Shown here one piece after another: positions 15,942 through 25,840 of a stretch of DNA of 64,000 bases. The translations under genes were made by a program, and so were the position numbers. This DNA is from Parerythrobacter aestuarii (GTDB lineage: Bacteria; Pseudomonadota; Alphaproteobacteria; Sphingomonadales; Sphingomonadaceae). The notes below the pieces were generated by a model. It was not told the origin of the DNA. It searched no databases and worked only from the letters and a program-made list of their open reading frames with translations. The stretch covers positions 1,302,001-1,366,000 of the forward strand of contig NZ_JARBWD010000001.1 of assembly GCF_030140925.1 (NCBI RefSeq). Reading direction: 5' to 3'. Numbering within the stretch: the first letter of the stretch is position 1; every line of letters starts with the position of its first letter.

Positions 15942-16287
15942 ATTGGATCACGACGCTGCTGCCTTAGCGATGGTCGATCGACTGTCTGCGCTGGCGAGCG
16001 AGCACCGGCTGGCGGTGTTCCGCGTGTTGGTGAAGGCAGGTAAGACCGGCCTTCCGGCAGGCGAAATCGCTGCCAGGCTTGGTTTGCCTGCCAGCTCGCT
16101 GTCGTTCCACCTTTCGCATCTGCGTCAGGCAGGGCTGGTGCAGGACGAGCGCGTCGGTCGCTCGATCATTTATCGCGCCGGCTTCGATACGATGCGGTCG
16201 CTGGTCCAGTATTTGCTCGAAGAATGCTGCGTCGATGATGCAGCCGGCACGCCGTGCGCGGATGCATGCGGCGAACTGAAAGGATAA
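15934..16287 (+). CDS. arsR: ArsR-family arsenical-responsive repressor
   Basis: The 117-residue winged-helix protein has ALASEHRLAVFRVLVKAG, the recognition helix region LPASSLSFHLSHLRQAGLV, and a wing ERVGRSIIYR. The metal ligands are not in the helix but at the C-terminus: C98-C99, C108 and C112. That resembles Acidithiobacillus-type ArsR, where a vicinal C-terminal Cys pair plus a third Cys binds As(III). It is followed 4 bp later by arsI. The ATG at 15934 is used because the upstream extension is outside the conserved domain. Confidence 0.88.
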   Translation: MEILDHDAAALAMVDRLSALASEHRLAVFRVLVKAGKTGLPAGEIAARLGLPASSLSFHLSHLRQAGLVQDERVGRSIIYRAGFDTMRSLVQYLLEECCVDDAAGTPCADACGELKG

Positions 16288-16291
16288 GTTC

Positions 16292-16696
16292 ATGAAGCGT
16301 CTCCATGTCAGCCTCTCCGTCTCCGATCTCGCCCGGTCGAAGGCCTTCTATTCGCAGATGCTCGGCAGCGAGCCCACGCTGGAGAAGGATCACTATGCGC
16401 AATGGATGCTGGACGATCCGGCGGTCAATTTCGTGATCGAAGACAATGTCGGCACAACGGGCCTGTCCCACCTGGGTGTCCAGGCCAATGATGCTGATGA
16501 GCTGGAGGCTCAGTTTTCACGCGTCCGCGCTACCGGGCAGGATGTGTTCGAGGAAGGTGACACGCAGTGCTGCTATGCCAAATCGACCAAGAACTGGGTG
16601 TCCGACCCGGATGGTGTCGTGTGGGAGACTTTCCAGACACACAGTCGCACAGCCGACTTCGGTGTGCCGTCGCGGCGACCGAATGAAGCTGCGTGA
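16292..16696 (+). CDS. arsI: ArsI C-As lyase (organoarsenical dioxygenase)
   Basis: The 134-residue protein is a glyoxalase/dioxygenase-fold enzyme. It has metal ligands in the positions known for ArsI (H5, H60, E112) and the vicinal pair C93-C94 in TQCCYAKSTKNW that binds trivalent arsenic in characterised ArsI. ArsI cleaves the carbon-arsenic bond of trivalent methylarsenite. The upstream arsR with C-terminal cysteines supports the role. CadI proteins are the nearest alternative. Confidence 0.88.
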   Translation: MKRLHVSLSVSDLARSKAFYSQMLGSEPTLEKDHYAQWMLDDPAVNFVIEDNVGTTGLSHLGVQANDADELEAQFSRVRATGQDVFEEGDTQCCYAKSTKNWVSDPDGVVWETFQTHSRTADFGVPSRRPNEAA

Positions 16697-16724
16697 TTGA
16701 CCGGCGGCCCTACCTGATTGTTCG

Positions 16725-16752
16725 CTTGCCCGCCGGTTCGCCAGCGGGCAAG
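16725..16752 (+). promoter_or_regulatory. Perfect hairpin just before the SRAP start codon
   Basis: CTTGCCCGC (16725-16733) pairs with GCGGGCAAG (16744-16752) over a 10-nt loop, and the SRAP ATG follows 8 bases later. There is no T tract. It could end arsRI transcription weakly or hide the ribosome site of the next gene, since the purines closest to the ATG lie in the 3' arm. Confidence 0.55.
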
Positions 16753-16760
16753 CAGCGTCC

Positions 16761-17378
16761 ATGTGCAATCTCTACAAGGTAAGAAGTTCGCATACTGAAG
16801 TCGCCGACTTCTTCGACGCAATTGTCGAGGATTTCGGCGCCAATACCGCCGAGGAAGTCTATCCCGGTTACCCCACATCTGTAGTCGCCGACGGCAGGCT
16901 GCAATCTATGGTGTGGGGCTTCCCCCTCGCTCGCAAGGGTGCAAAAGGGCAGCCGCTCAAGCCCAAGCCGGTCAACAATACCCGCACCGACAAGGTGAAG
17001 AGCTATTTCTGGCGGGAATCGTTCGAGGAACGTCGCTGCCTTATCCCGGTCTCCGAATTCGCCGAAGCAGAGGGCCCCAGGGGCAGCATGACGCGCACAT
17101 GGTTTTCCATGCCCGACGCGCCGCTGTTTGCCACCGCCGGGATCTGGCGCCAGACCGACGAATGGGGAGCGGCGTGTTCGATGCTGATGACCGAGGCCAA
17201 TGCGCAGGTTGGACCAATCCACAACAGGATGCCCGTGATCCTCCCACGCGACGTATGGGGGCAATGGCTGGGCGGGACTCCGGGCGAGGCCTATGACTTG
17301 TGCGTGCCCTATGCGGGACAGCTAGCGGTCGATCGGACCGAAGAGCCGTGGTTCAAGCGTCGCGGCGGGTCGGCCTGA
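16761..17378 (+). CDS. SRAP/YedK-HMCES family abasic-site protein
   Basis: The 205-residue protein has the SRAP catalytic set: Cys2 immediately after Met1, N72/N73 in NNTRTDK, E99 in IPVSEFAEAEG, and H154 in HNRMPVIL. SRAP proteins form a thiazolidine crosslink through Cys2 with abasic sites in single-stranded DNA. Retention of Cys2 requires the start ATG at 16761, which fixes the start. It stands alone between arsI and the secretin gene. Confidence 0.94.
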   Translation: MCNLYKVRSSHTEVADFFDAIVEDFGANTAEEVYPGYPTSVVADGRLQSMVWGFPLARKGAKGQPLKPKPVNNTRTDKVKSYFWRESFEERRCLIPVSEFAEAEGPRGSMTRTWFSMPDAPLFATAGIWRQTDEWGAACSMLMTEANAQVGPIHNRMPVILPRDVWGQWLGGTPGEAYDLCVPYAGQLAVDRTEEPWFKRRGGSA

Positions 17379-17489
17379 ACCCGCCTTGTCGCAAAGCTGC
17401 AACAACATTGGCGAAACAAACACTCCTTAACTTGTCGGCGCCGCATCGACTGCTAAGAGTGTGCGCCAGAGTTTGGGGGTCGTTTTCGT

Positions 17490-19079
17490 ATGCATGTGTT
17501 GGCTGCCCGTTTCCGGAGGCACCAGACTTTTTCATTTTTCCTGTGGTTGGCATTACTGCTGGCTACAGTCGCATGCGCCTTTCCCGCTCGCGCGCAGGAC
17601 GGGGCGACCACGCTCACCGATGTCCAGCTGATCGCCGAGAGTCAGGACCAGACGATTGTCCGCCTTCGTTTCTCCCCTGCAGTCGCGACTTTTTCCGACG
17701 TCAGCGAGGACGGAGTTGCCGCGGTGCAGCTTGCCGATACGCGCCGTGCGCAGGGGGCAGCGCTCAATCGGCAGCTCAAGGGATTGGTTACCGAAGTCAG
17801 CTTCAGCCAGGATTCTGACGGGCTGACGGTCCGTTTTCGTAGCCGCAATCCGGCAATCCTCGAAACGCGGACCAGTGGTGAGACCAATTTGCTCGTCACG
17901 ATCCGGCGGCCTCGCCCAGGTGAATCCATCCGGTCGGGCGAGCGCGTCAAAGGTGAAGGGTTCGCTTATGGCCAGGAAGGCGACCTGCCAGAATTCCGCG
18001 ACCCGGCCCCGGGCGAAGACGGATTCGCGCTGATCGAACTCAAATATGCCGACGTGAGCGAAGTCGTGGGGCTGCTTTCCGACGGTGCTAGCGTGAAACC
18101 GAACGATGCCTTTATCCGCTCGGAACCTGGTTTCGGTTCTCCGGGAACAAATGGCACCAATTACGGCAATGTTGTGCGCCCACAGGAGGAGGAGGAGCTC
18201 CCTCTCGGGCAGAAGGTCAATTCCAGCCTAGGCATCGATCGCCGCCTCAATGCCATCTGGGTCGAAGGCTCGCCTGAACGGATCGCCCGGGTCAGGCGCA
18301 TGATCGCCCTGATCGATCGCCCGGTCGACAGCGTCATACTCGAGACCCAGTTCGTGGAACTGACCGAAACCGGAGCCCGCAATGTCGGGTTCGATTTCAC
18401 CGATGGCAACGGGCGGGTCGGCTTCGGCACGATCCAGTCCGGGCAATTCCTCGACTTCGGCTTCAGCCCCGAAGCGACGGTGGAATCGTTCAGCCTGCAG
18501 GCGGCTGTCTACGCCCAGGTGCAAAAGGGCGAAGGAAGGATCGTCTCGGCCCCGCGAATAGCTGCGCAAAGCGGAACCACGGCCAAGATCACCACCGGCG
18601 ATGCCTTGCCGATCCTCACTTCGATCCAGCTGTCGGGCGTGAACGGTGTGTCGCAACAGGTGCAATATGTGAATGTTGGCGTCACCTTGCAGATTGCCCC
18701 GAGGGTCAATAGTGACGGCTTCATCACTTCGAAGATCTATGGTGTCGTCTCAAGCGTGACAGGGTTCTCGCAGGGCTTCCCGACGATCAGCCAGCGCGAG
18801 GCCGAGACCAGCGCGACGGTCCGTGATGGCGAGACCTTCGTGATCGGCGGCCTCACCCAGGAAGCGCGCCTGATCTCCAAGAGCAAGGTGCCGATCCTTG
18901 GGGACATCCCGCTGATCGGCGAGCTGTTCAAGCGCGAGAACTCCACCGACAGCAACACCGAGCTTTACATCATCATTACGCCGCACATTATCCGCCATGG
19001 TGACAGCGCAAAATTGCGCGAGGTCCTGCGGCGCGAGGCTGATGGCGAGTCTTCGCTCGAAAGTCCCAAGGGCCAATAA
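17490..19079 (+). CDS. Secretin with N-terminal AMIN-like domain (orphan)
   Basis: The 529-residue protein has a signal peptide ending near ARAQ (about residue 35), a beta-rich AMIN-like domain (about 40-140), an N-domain with LIELKYADVSEVVGLLSDG, a short repeat domain (RLNAIWVEGSPERIARVRRMIALID), and the secretin core (QAAVYAQVQKGEGRIVSAPR, then VRDGETFVIGGL, and VPILGDIPLIGELFK). Secretins are outer-membrane multimeric channels for type II secretion or type IV pili (PilQ). No gsp, pil or pilot gene is nearby, so the system it serves is unknown. Confidence 0.88.
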   Translation: MHVLAARFRRHQTFSFFLWLALLLATVACAFPARAQDGATTLTDVQLIAESQDQTIVRLRFSPAVATFSDVSEDGVAAVQLADTRRAQGAALNRQLKGLVTEVSFSQDSDGLTVRFRSRNPAILETRTSGETNLLVTIRRPRPGESIRSGERVKGEGFAYGQEGDLPEFRDPAPGEDGFALIELKYADVSEVVGLLSDGASVKPNDAFIRSEPGFGSPGTNGTNYGNVVRPQEEEELPLGQKVNSSLGIDRRLNAIWVEGSPERIARVRRMIALIDRPVDSVILETQFVELTETGARNVGFDFTDGNGRVGFGTIQSGQFLDFGFSPEATVESFSLQAAVYAQVQKGEGRIVSAPRIAAQSGTTAKITTGDALPILTSIQLSGVNGVSQQVQYVNVGVTLQIAPRVNSDGFITSKIYGVVSSVTGFSQGFPTISQREAETSATVRDGETFVIGGLTQEARLISKSKVPILGDIPLIGELFKRENSTDSNTELYIIITPHIIRHGDSAKLREVLRREADGESSLESPKGQ

Positions 19080-19350
19080 CCCAAGAAATCAGTGGCGTTT
19101 GGAGATGTTTTTACATTCTGCGCACAATAATGTCGTTAATACTGGGTATATGCGCAATATCTTATAGTTAACTCCGGGTTGATGTTGATTTTTCTCCAGT
19201 AGCCTTGACCGCGGCCTTCCGAAGCGTAGTGTCCGCCTTACTGGACTGAGGAGCAGGGGTCGTAGTCACTGGTTGCAGCCATCGGGAGAAGGCTGTCGGT
19301 GAAGCTCTTATCCGCTTTCCGGGACTGAACTCGCCTTTGAGGGGGAATAC

Positions 19351-20154
19351 ATGAAACTTACCAACCGCAAGACCGCGCTCATCGCTGGCGCAGCTGCCGT
19401 GGCGGCATTTGCCGTTCCGGCTGTCGCCAACCATGCCTGGAGCAACTACCACTGGGAACGCACCGGTGATGCCGTAACCGTTCCGGTGATCGACAACACC
19501 ACCGGTATCTGGGCTCAGCGCAACCACACCGGTCTGGCCGTCGCCGATTGGAACCAGTCACCTGTGATCGACGCGCCGCTGCTGCGTGGTAATGCCGATC
19601 CGTCCTGTGCAGGCGTCGCCAACCAGATCAACGTCTGCAACGACGACTATGGCAACACCGGATGGCTCGGTATCGCCAGCATCAGCATCTCGCGTGGCCG
19701 TAGCTCGCACATCACTGCCGGCATCACCAAGTTGAACGACTATTACTTCAACCAGCCGCAGTATAACAACGACACTTGGCGACAGCTGGTGACCTGCCAG
19801 GAAATCGGTCACGATTATGGCCTCGGCCACCAGAACGAGGACTTCAGCACCGACCTGACGACATCGTGCATGGAATACACCAGCCAGCCGGCAGGAAATG
19901 AAAGCCCCGATGCGCACGACTACGAGCAACTGCTCGACATCTACGCGCATAGCGATGGCGGCAGTGGCGGCCCGGGCGGCGGCAAGGGCGGCGGCAAGAA
20001 GTTCGATGCGGGCAATCACCCGTCGAACTGGGGCCAGGCCATCGCATTCGATGCCAAGGGGCGTCCCAATGTCTATCGCCGGGTGCAGGGCAACGAGATC
20101 ATCGTGACCCATGTGACCTGGGCTATCGGCGAAGGCCCGAGCCACGATCATTGA
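19351..20154 (+). CDS. Exported metzincin-like protein with QExxH zinc motif
   Basis: The 267-residue protein has a signal peptide (residues 1-26, ending VANH) and a C-terminal part after a Gly-rich linker (GGPGGGKGGGKK). Residues 150-160 read QEIGHDYGLGH, which is the metzincin HExxHxxGxxH pattern with the first His replaced by Gln, and the CMEY at 173-176 could be the Met-turn. Cys pairs (C86/C96, C149/C173) suggest disulfides. It may bind zinc differently or be inactive. It ends before a clear terminator. Confidence 0.75.
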   Translation: MKLTNRKTALIAGAAAVAAFAVPAVANHAWSNYHWERTGDAVTVPVIDNTTGIWAQRNHTGLAVADWNQSPVIDAPLLRGNADPSCAGVANQINVCNDDYGNTGWLGIASISISRGRSSHITAGITKLNDYYFNQPQYNNDTWRQLVTCQEIGHDYGLGHQNEDFSTDLTTSCMEYTSQPAGNESPDAHDYEQLLDIYAHSDGGSGGPGGGKGGGKKFDAGNHPSNWGQAIAFDAKGRPNVYRRVQGNEIIVTHVTWAIGEGPSHDH

Positions 20155-20178
20155 TCTGACCTCGATCGAAAAGAAGAA

Positions 20179-20206
20179 GGGTCCGGTGGAAGCCGGGCCC
20201 TTTTTC
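20179..20206 (+). terminator. Terminator after the metzincin-like gene
   Basis: GGGTCCGGT (20179-20187) pairs with GCCGGGCCC (20192-20200, two G-T pairs) over a GGAA loop and is followed by five T. It isolates the downstream rimP operon. Confidence 0.92.
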
Positions 20207-20336
20207 GTTGCAATCGTTACGCACCGCGCCTATCTGGCCCTCATCCCGACATTGTCGTGACACTGGAGGGGCTGGCGCCACACGGGGCCGGCACCGAACC
20301 CGCTTGTCATGTCAATGCCGAGCAAATGGAGACCGA

Positions 20337-20903
20337 ATGGCCGATATGGCTCGCCTGACTGCATTGATCGAACCCGAAGCGGAAGCGCTGGGTTTCGAAC
20401 TCGTGCGCGTCAAGATGATGCCTTCGGAAGCCGGCGATGGCGGCATGGCGCTGCAGATCATGGCGGAAGACCCGGCAACGGGTCAGCTGGTGATCGAGCA
20501 ATGCGCTGCGCTGAGCCGCCGCGTCTCCGACGTGATGGATGCAGTCGAAGAGCAGGGCGAAGTGCTGATCGAAGGGGCCTATCACCTCGAAGTGAGTTCC
20601 CCCGGTATCGATCGCCCGCTGACCAGGCCTAAGGATTTCTCCGAGTGGGCTGGTCACGAAGCGAAGGTGAGCCTGACAGAAAAGGTCGATGGCCACCGCA
20701 ATATCCGTGGTATACTGCGCGGCATCGAAGGCGAGACGGTCACCATCGAAGACCGCAAGGCGGGCGCAATCGCCGTCTTGCTCGAACAGATTCACAGCGC
20801 CAAGCTGGTCCTGACCGACGAGCTTATCGCTGCCACCAAACCCATCGACACCAGCGGTGTCGAGGATATCGAAGAAGACCAAGAAGAGAAGGCTGACGAC
20901 TGA
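20337..20903 (+). CDS. rimP: Ribosome maturation factor RimP
   Basis: The 188-residue protein matches RimP: LTALIEPEAEALGFELVRVK, the IEQCAALSRRVSDVMD helix, and YHLEVSSPGIDRPLTRPKDF. RimP helps late assembly of the 30S subunit. The ATG at 20337 with GGAGA upstream gives the family start; longer frames upstream are unrelated. The C-terminal tail is very acidic, common in sphingomonads. It overlaps nusA as TGATG and opens the operon rimP-nusA-ylxR-infB-rbfA. Confidence 0.95.
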   Translation: MADMARLTALIEPEAEALGFELVRVKMMPSEAGDGGMALQIMAEDPATGQLVIEQCAALSRRVSDVMDAVEEQGEVLIEGAYHLEVSSPGIDRPLTRPKDFSEWAGHEAKVSLTEKVDGHRNIRGILRGIEGETVTIEDRKAGAIAVLLEQIHSAKLVLTDELIAATKPIDTSGVEDIEEDQEEKADD

Positions 20904-22597
20904 TGGCCAGTGCAATTTCCGCCAACAAGGCCGAGCTGCTCGCGATCGCGAACTCGGTTGCTTCGGAAAAGATGATCGACAAGGCGATCGTCATCGAAGC
21001 GATGGAAGAAGCGATCCAGAAGAGCGCGCGCAACCGCTATGGTGCTGAGAACGACATCCGCGCCAAGCTCGACCCGCAGACCGGCGATTTGCGCCTGTGG
21101 CGTGTCGTTGAAGTGGTCGAGGAAGTCGAAGACTACTTCAAGCAGGTCGATCTCAAGGCCGCGCAGAAGCTTGAAGCCGATGCCAAGATTGGCGACTTCA
21201 TTGTCGATCCGCTGCCGCCAGTGGACCTTGGTCGCATCGATGCGCAGAGCGCCAAGCAGGTGATCTTCCAGAAGGTCCGCGATGCGGAGCGCGAGCGCCA
21301 GTTCGAGGAATTCAAGGACCGTGCGGGTGAGATCATCACCGGTGTCATCAAGTCGGTCGAATTCGGCCATGTCATCGTCAACCTCGGCCGCGCCGAAGGT
21401 GTCATCCGCCGCGACCAGCAGATCCCGCGCGAAGCCGCGCGTGTCGGCGAGCGTGTCCGCGCGATCATCACCAAGGTCGAGCGCAACAACCGCGGCCCGC
21501 AAATCTTCCTCAGCCGTGCGCACCCCGATTTCATGCGCAAGCTGTTCGCGCAGGAAGTGCCAGAGATTTACGATGGCATCATCGAGATAAAGGCCGCAGC
21601 CCGCGATCCGGGCAGCCGTGCGAAAATCGGTGTGATCAGCCATGACAGCTCGATCGACCCGGTCGGCGCCTGTGTCGGTATGAAGGGCAGCCGCGTGCAG
21701 GCCGTCGTGCAGGAACTGCAGGGCGAGAAGATCGACATCATCCCGTGGTCGGAAGACACCGCTACCTTCATCGTCAACGCGCTCCAGCCGGCCACGGTCA
21801 GCCGCGTCGTGCTCGACGAAGATGAAGGCCGCATTGAAGTCGTGGTTCCGGATGACCAGCTGTCGCTGGCAATCGGTCGCCGCGGCCAGAACGTGCGCCT
21901 CGCCAGCCAGCTGACCGGTCACCAGATCGACATCATGACCGAAGAAGAGGCGAGCGAGAAGCAGAGCAAGGAATTTGCCACCCGTTCGAAGATGTTCGAG
22001 GAAGAGCTCGACGTCGACGAAACGCTGTCGCAGCTGCTTGTGGCCGAAGGCTTCTCCGAGCTGGAAGAAGTCGCCTACGTGGCGATGGAAGAACTGGCGG
22101 CCATCGAAGGCTTCGACGAAGAGCTTGCCGAAGAGCTTCAGAGCCGCGCGCAGGAAGCACTGGACCGACAGGAAGCTGCCTATCGCGAGGAGCGCCGTGC
22201 GCTGGGCGTCGAAGACGCGCTGGCCGATATCCCGCACCTCACGGAGCAAATGCTGGTCGTGCTGGGCAAGGGCGGGATCAAGACGCTCGACGACCTCGCC
22301 GATCTTGCCACCGACGAACTGATCGCCAAGAAGCGTGAAGCTCCGCGCCGCCGCAACAATACCGACGGTCCGCCGCTGCGCCGCAACCAGCGTACCGAGG
22401 ACAAGGGCGGTGTGCTGGGCGAATTCGGCCTTTCCGAAGAGCAGGGTAACGAGATCATCATGGCCGCTCGCGCGCACTGGTTCGAGGACGAAGAGCCAGC
22501 TCCGGTCGAGTCCAAGGATGATATGGAAGCCATCACCGGCCCTGAGGTCGATGAAGGCGACATGCAGGAGGCCGCCGATGCGGACTCCCCCCAATGA
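20903..22597 (+). CDS. nusA: Transcription factor NusA
   Basis: The 564-residue protein has the N-terminal RNA-polymerase-binding domain, an S1 domain ([18 protein letters not shown] near 145-165), two KH domains ([15 protein letters not shown] and [19 protein letters not shown]) and C-terminal acidic repeats ([15 protein letters not shown]). It controls pausing, termination and antitermination. Its last 20 bases overlap ylxR, and it is co-transcribed with rimP and infB. Confidence 0.97.
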   Translation: MASAISANKAELLAIANSVASEKMIDKAIVIEAMEEAIQKSARNRYGAENDIRAKLDPQTGDLRLWRVVEVVEEVEDYFKQVDLKAAQKLEADAKIGDFIVDPLPPVDLGRIDAQSAKQVIFQKVRDAERERQFEEFKDRAGEIITGVIKSVEFGHVIVNLGRAEGVIRRDQQIPREAARVGERVRAIITKVERNNRGPQIFLSRAHPDFMRKLFAQEVPEIYDGIIEIKAAARDPGSRAKIGVISHDSSIDPVGACVGMKGSRVQAVVQELQGEKIDIIPWSEDTATFIVNALQPATVSRVVLDEDEGRIEVVVPDDQLSLAIGRRGQNVRLASQLTGHQIDIMTEEEASEKQSKEFATRSKMFEEELDVDETLSQLLVAEGFSELEEVAYVAMEELAAIEGFDEELAEELQSRAQEALDRQEAAYREERRALGVEDALADIPHLTEQMLVVLGKGGIKTLDDLADLATDELIAKKREAPRRRNNTDGPPLRRNQRTEDKGGVLGEFGLSEEQGNEIIMAARAHWFEDEEPAPVESKDDMEAITGPEVDEGDMQEAADADSPQ

Positions 22598-23306
22598 GCG
22601 CGTAAGCTCCGACATCTCTGACGGTGGCAAGGCCCGGAGCGATTCCGGGCCTGAGCGCCGGTGCATTCTTTCTGGAGAGCATGGTGCACGTAATGCGCTG
22701 ATCCGACTGGCGATTTCGCCTGACGGTGACGTGTTGCCCGATGTCCATGCGCGAGCGCCGGGCCGCGGTGCCTGGATCAGCGTCTGCCGAGCCGAACTGG
22801 AAGCGGCGCTGGCGAAAGGCAAGCTGAGGGGTGCGCTGGCGCGAGCGTTCAAGGGCGCGACACTCAATGTGCCGGAAACGCTGCCACAATTGATTCAACA
22901 GAGCCTCACCAAGGCGTTGCTTGATCGGCTGGGCCTCGAAATGCGGGCGGGGCACATTATCTTGGGCTCCGACAGGATTGCCGAACACGCCCGCGGCGGG
23001 GTGTTGGAGCTGCTGCTCCATGCCGCCGATGCCAGCGAAGACGGGTCGAAGAAACTCGACCAGGCCTGGCGGGTCGGGAAAGAAATCGAGGGATCGGGGG
23101 CACGTGGTACCCGCTTGCCACTGGACCGGGATGCTTTGTCTGTGGCATTGGGCCGCGACAATGTCGTCCATCTGGCGCTTGCCGACGCTGCCGCGGCGGC
23201 ACGGGTCGATCTGGCCCTGCAGCGCCTGCTGCACTTTTCAGGAACGCCTTCCGGCGTACCGGATGACGGTGGAACGGGTGACCGCGCCGCCGCTGAGACG
23301 ATTTGA
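22578..23306 (+). CDS. YlxR (DUF448) RNA-binding protein with C-terminal extension
   Basis: The start at 22578 follows a perfect AGGAGG with ideal spacing inside the nusA end. The N-terminal part has the YlxR core (ERRCILSGEHGARNALIRLAISPDG and GRGAWISVCRAELEAAL), with the first Cys-containing turn. The C-terminal half (about residues 100-225) contains RAGHIILGSDRIAEHARGG, resembling the L7Ae-like fold found fused to YlxR in alphaproteobacteria. It has 242 residues against about 90 in Firmicutes. The gene sits between nusA and infB as usual. Confidence 0.85.
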   Translation: MRTPPNERVSSDISDGGKARSDSGPERRCILSGEHGARNALIRLAISPDGDVLPDVHARAPGRGAWISVCRAELEAALAKGKLRGALARAFKGATLNVPETLPQLIQQSLTKALLDRLGLEMRAGHIILGSDRIAEHARGGVLELLLHAADASEDGSKKLDQAWRVGKEIEGSGARGTRLPLDRDALSVALGRDNVVHLALADAAAAARVDLALQRLLHFSGTPSGVPDDGGTGDRAAAETI

Positions 23307-23329
23307 GATCGAAGGAAGAAACGAGTTTT

Positions 23330-25840
23330 ATGAGCGACGACGACAAAAAACCCCGGGAACGCAAACCCCTCACTCTGAAGGGTAGCCAGCCGGGCGAAGT
23401 CAAGCAGACCTTCAGCCACGGCCGCACCAACAAGGTGGCGGTCGAGGTGAAGCGTAAGCGCAAGCTCCTGAAACCGGGCGAAGCGCCACCGCCTCCGCCA
23501 CCACCACCTCCACCGCCGCCCGTGGCAGAGGAGCCCAAGAAGGCTGCGCCGAAGAAGAAGGCTGCGCCACCCAGCGAAACCCCGCAGGAACGCGTTGCCC
23601 GCCTCCAGCGCGAGGCCGAGGAAGAGCGGCTGAAGATGGCCGAAGAAGCGCGCAAGCGCGACGAGGAGAGGGCCAAGCAGAACGCCGCTGAAGAGAAGAA
23701 GCGGGCAGAAGAAAATCGCAAGGCCGAAGAAGAGGCCGAGAAGCGCGCAGCGGAGGAAGCCGAAGCGGCGGCCAAGGCCGAAGCCGAGGTGGATACCACC
23801 GCCGCCGATGCCCCTGCCGATGCTGCCGAAGGTGCCAAGCCAACGGTATCGCGCAAGTTCACGCCGGTTGCTCGTCCTGAACCCAAGAAACCGGAAAAGA
23901 AGAAGAAGGAAGAGCGCAAGCCGGTCATCGACGACCGTTCGAAGGACAAGCGCCGGGGCGGCAAGCTCACCGTCAAGCGTGCGCTCAATGAAGACGAAGG
24001 CCGCCGTGCTCGCTCGCTCGCTGCGCTGAAGCGTGCGCGCGAGAAGGAGCGTCGCTTGCATGGCGGGCCGACTGCACCGCGCGAGAAGCAGGTTCGCGAC
24101 GTGGTCGTGCCGGAAGCCATCACCGTCGGTGAACTCGCCAAGCGTATGGGCGAGAAGGGCGCTGACCTCGTGAAGGAGCTCTTCAATCTCGACATGATGG
24201 TCACCGTCAACCAGACGATCGACCAGGATACCGCCGAACTATTGGTCGAACAGTTCGGCCATAACATCCAGAAGGTGTCCGAGGCCGATGTCGACATCCA
24301 GGCCGAAGAGGATGTCGATCCCGAAGACACGCTGAAGCCGCGTCCGCCGGTCGTCACCATCATGGGCCATGTCGATCACGGCAAGACCTCACTGCTTGAT
24401 GCCCTGCGCGGTGCCAATGTGGTGAAAGGTGAAGCAGGCGGCATTACCCAGCATATCGGAAGCTACCAGGTGAAGACCAAGGGCGGCGATACCATCACCT
24501 TCCTCGACACACCGGGCCACGCTGCGTTTACCGAAATGCGCCAGCGCGGTGCCAATGTCACCGATATCGTCGTGCTGGTCGTGGCCGCTGACGACGGCAT
24601 CATGCCGCAAACAATCGAAGCCATCAATCACACCAAGGCGGCAGGCGTCCCGATGATCGTGGCGATCAACAAGATGGACAAGGAAGAGGCCAACCCGGAC
24701 AATATCCGCAACCGCCTGCTTGAACATGAGGTGATCGTCGAGAAGCTGTCAGGCGATGTGCAGGATGTCGAGATTTCGGCTTTGAAGAAGACCGGCCTCG
24801 ACGAATTGCTGGAGAAGATCGCGCTGCAGGCCGAATTACTCGAGCTTAAAGCCAATCCCGACCGTATGGCCGAAGCCACGGTCATCGAGGCCCAGCTCGA
24901 CAAGGGTCGTGGCCCGGTTGCGACCGTGCTCGTCAACCGCGGTACGCTCAAGCGCGGCGACACCTTTGTCGTCGGCACCGAAAGCGGCCGAGTTCGCGCC
25001 ATCGTCAACGATCAGGGCAAGCAGATCAAGGAAGCCAGCCCGTCCATGCCGGTCGAGGTCCTTGGCCTCGGCGGCGTGCCGAGCGCAGGCGATACGCTGA
25101 CCGTGGTTGAAAACGAGCAGCGGGCCCGCGAAGTTGCCCAGTACCGCCAGGAAAAAGCGACCGAGAAGCGCACCGCGCTGGCTCCGACCAGTTTCGATAC
25201 GATGTTCAACAACCTCGCATCGAACGTGATCGAATTCCCCGTGCTGGTGAAAGCCGATGTGCAGGGCTCGGTCGAAGCGATCACAACCGCGCTGCACAAC
25301 CTCTCGAACGACGAGATCAAGGTCCGCGTGCTGCACGCAGGCGTGGGTGCCATCACGGAGAGCGACGTCACCTTGGCGGCAGCTTCCAACGCGCCGATCA
25401 TCGGCTTCAACGTACGCCCCAATGCCAAGGCGCGCGAGCTGGTGAAGCGCGACGGGGTGGAGATGAAGTATTACGACGTCATCTACCACCTGACCGAGGA
25501 AATCGCGAAGGAGATGGCGGGCGAGCTGGGTCCGGAGCGGATCGAGAACGTCGTTGGCCGTGCCGCAGTCAAGGAAGTCTTCAAGTCCGGCAAGAAAGAC
25601 AAGGCAGCAGGCCTGCTGGTCGAGGAAGGCGTCATCCGCAAGGGTCTGCACGCACGCCTCACGCGCGAAGACGTTATCGTCTCGGCCACCACCATCGCCT
25701 CGCTGCGCCGCTTCAAAGACGATGTGGACGAAGTCCGCGCAGGTCTCGAATGCGGTGTGGTCCTCGCCGATACGAACGACATCCAGCCGGGCGACCAGCT
25801 GGAAGTCTTCGAAGTCGAGGAGCGTGAGCGGACGCTGTGA
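23330..25840 (+). CDS. infB: Translation initiation factor IF-2
   Basis: The 836-residue protein has a charged N-terminal region rich in Glu/Lys/Ala, an IF2_N helix region, the GTPase domain starting at GHVDHGKTS (about residue 345), DTPGH and NKMD, and IF-2 domains II-IV. It places fMet-tRNA on the 30S subunit. Start chosen at [13 protein letters not shown] with GAAGGAAG upstream. Residues 53-64 are twelve consecutive prolines (23486-23521). The gene overlaps the next by GTGA. Confidence 0.97.
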   Translation: MSDDDKKPRERKPLTLKGSQPGEVKQTFSHGRTNKVAVEVKRKRKLLKPGEAPPPPPPPPPPPPVAEEPKKAAPKKKAAPPSETPQERVARLQREAEEERLKMAEEARKRDEERAKQNAAEEKKRAEENRKAEEEAEKRAAEEAEAAAKAEAEVDTTAADAPADAAEGAKPTVSRKFTPVARPEPKKPEKKKKEERKPVIDDRSKDKRRGGKLTVKRALNEDEGRRARSLAALKRAREKERRLHGGPTAPREKQVRDVVVPEAITVGELAKRMGEKGADLVKELFNLDMMVTVNQTIDQDTAELLVEQFGHNIQKVSEADVDIQAEEDVDPEDTLKPRPPVVTIMGHVDHGKTSLLDALRGANVVKGEAGGITQHIGSYQVKTKGGDTITFLDTPGHAAFTEMRQRGANVTDIVVLVVAADDGIMPQTIEAINHTKAAGVPMIVAINKMDKEEANPDNIRNRLLEHEVIVEKLSGDVQDVEISALKKTGLDELLEKIALQAELLELKANPDRMAEATVIEAQLDKGRGPVATVLVNRGTLKRGDTFVVGTESGRVRAIVNDQGKQIKEASPSMPVEVLGLGGVPSAGDTLTVVENEQRAREVAQYRQEKATEKRTALAPTSFDTMFNNLASNVIEFPVLVKADVQGSVEAITTALHNLSNDEIKVRVLHAGVGAITESDVTLAAASNAPIIGFNVRPNAKARELVKRDGVEMKYYDVIYHLTEEIAKEMAGELGPERIENVVGRAAVKEVFKSGKKDKAAGLLVEEGVIRKGLHARLTREDVIVSATTIASLRRFKDDVDEVRAGLECGVVLADTNDIQPGDQLEVFEVEERERTL

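Noticed and set aside
20792..22867. Antisense open frame of about 690 codons opposite rimP and nusA
   Set aside because: It lies opposite complete RimP and NusA and has no family features; the codon bias of the real genes explains it.
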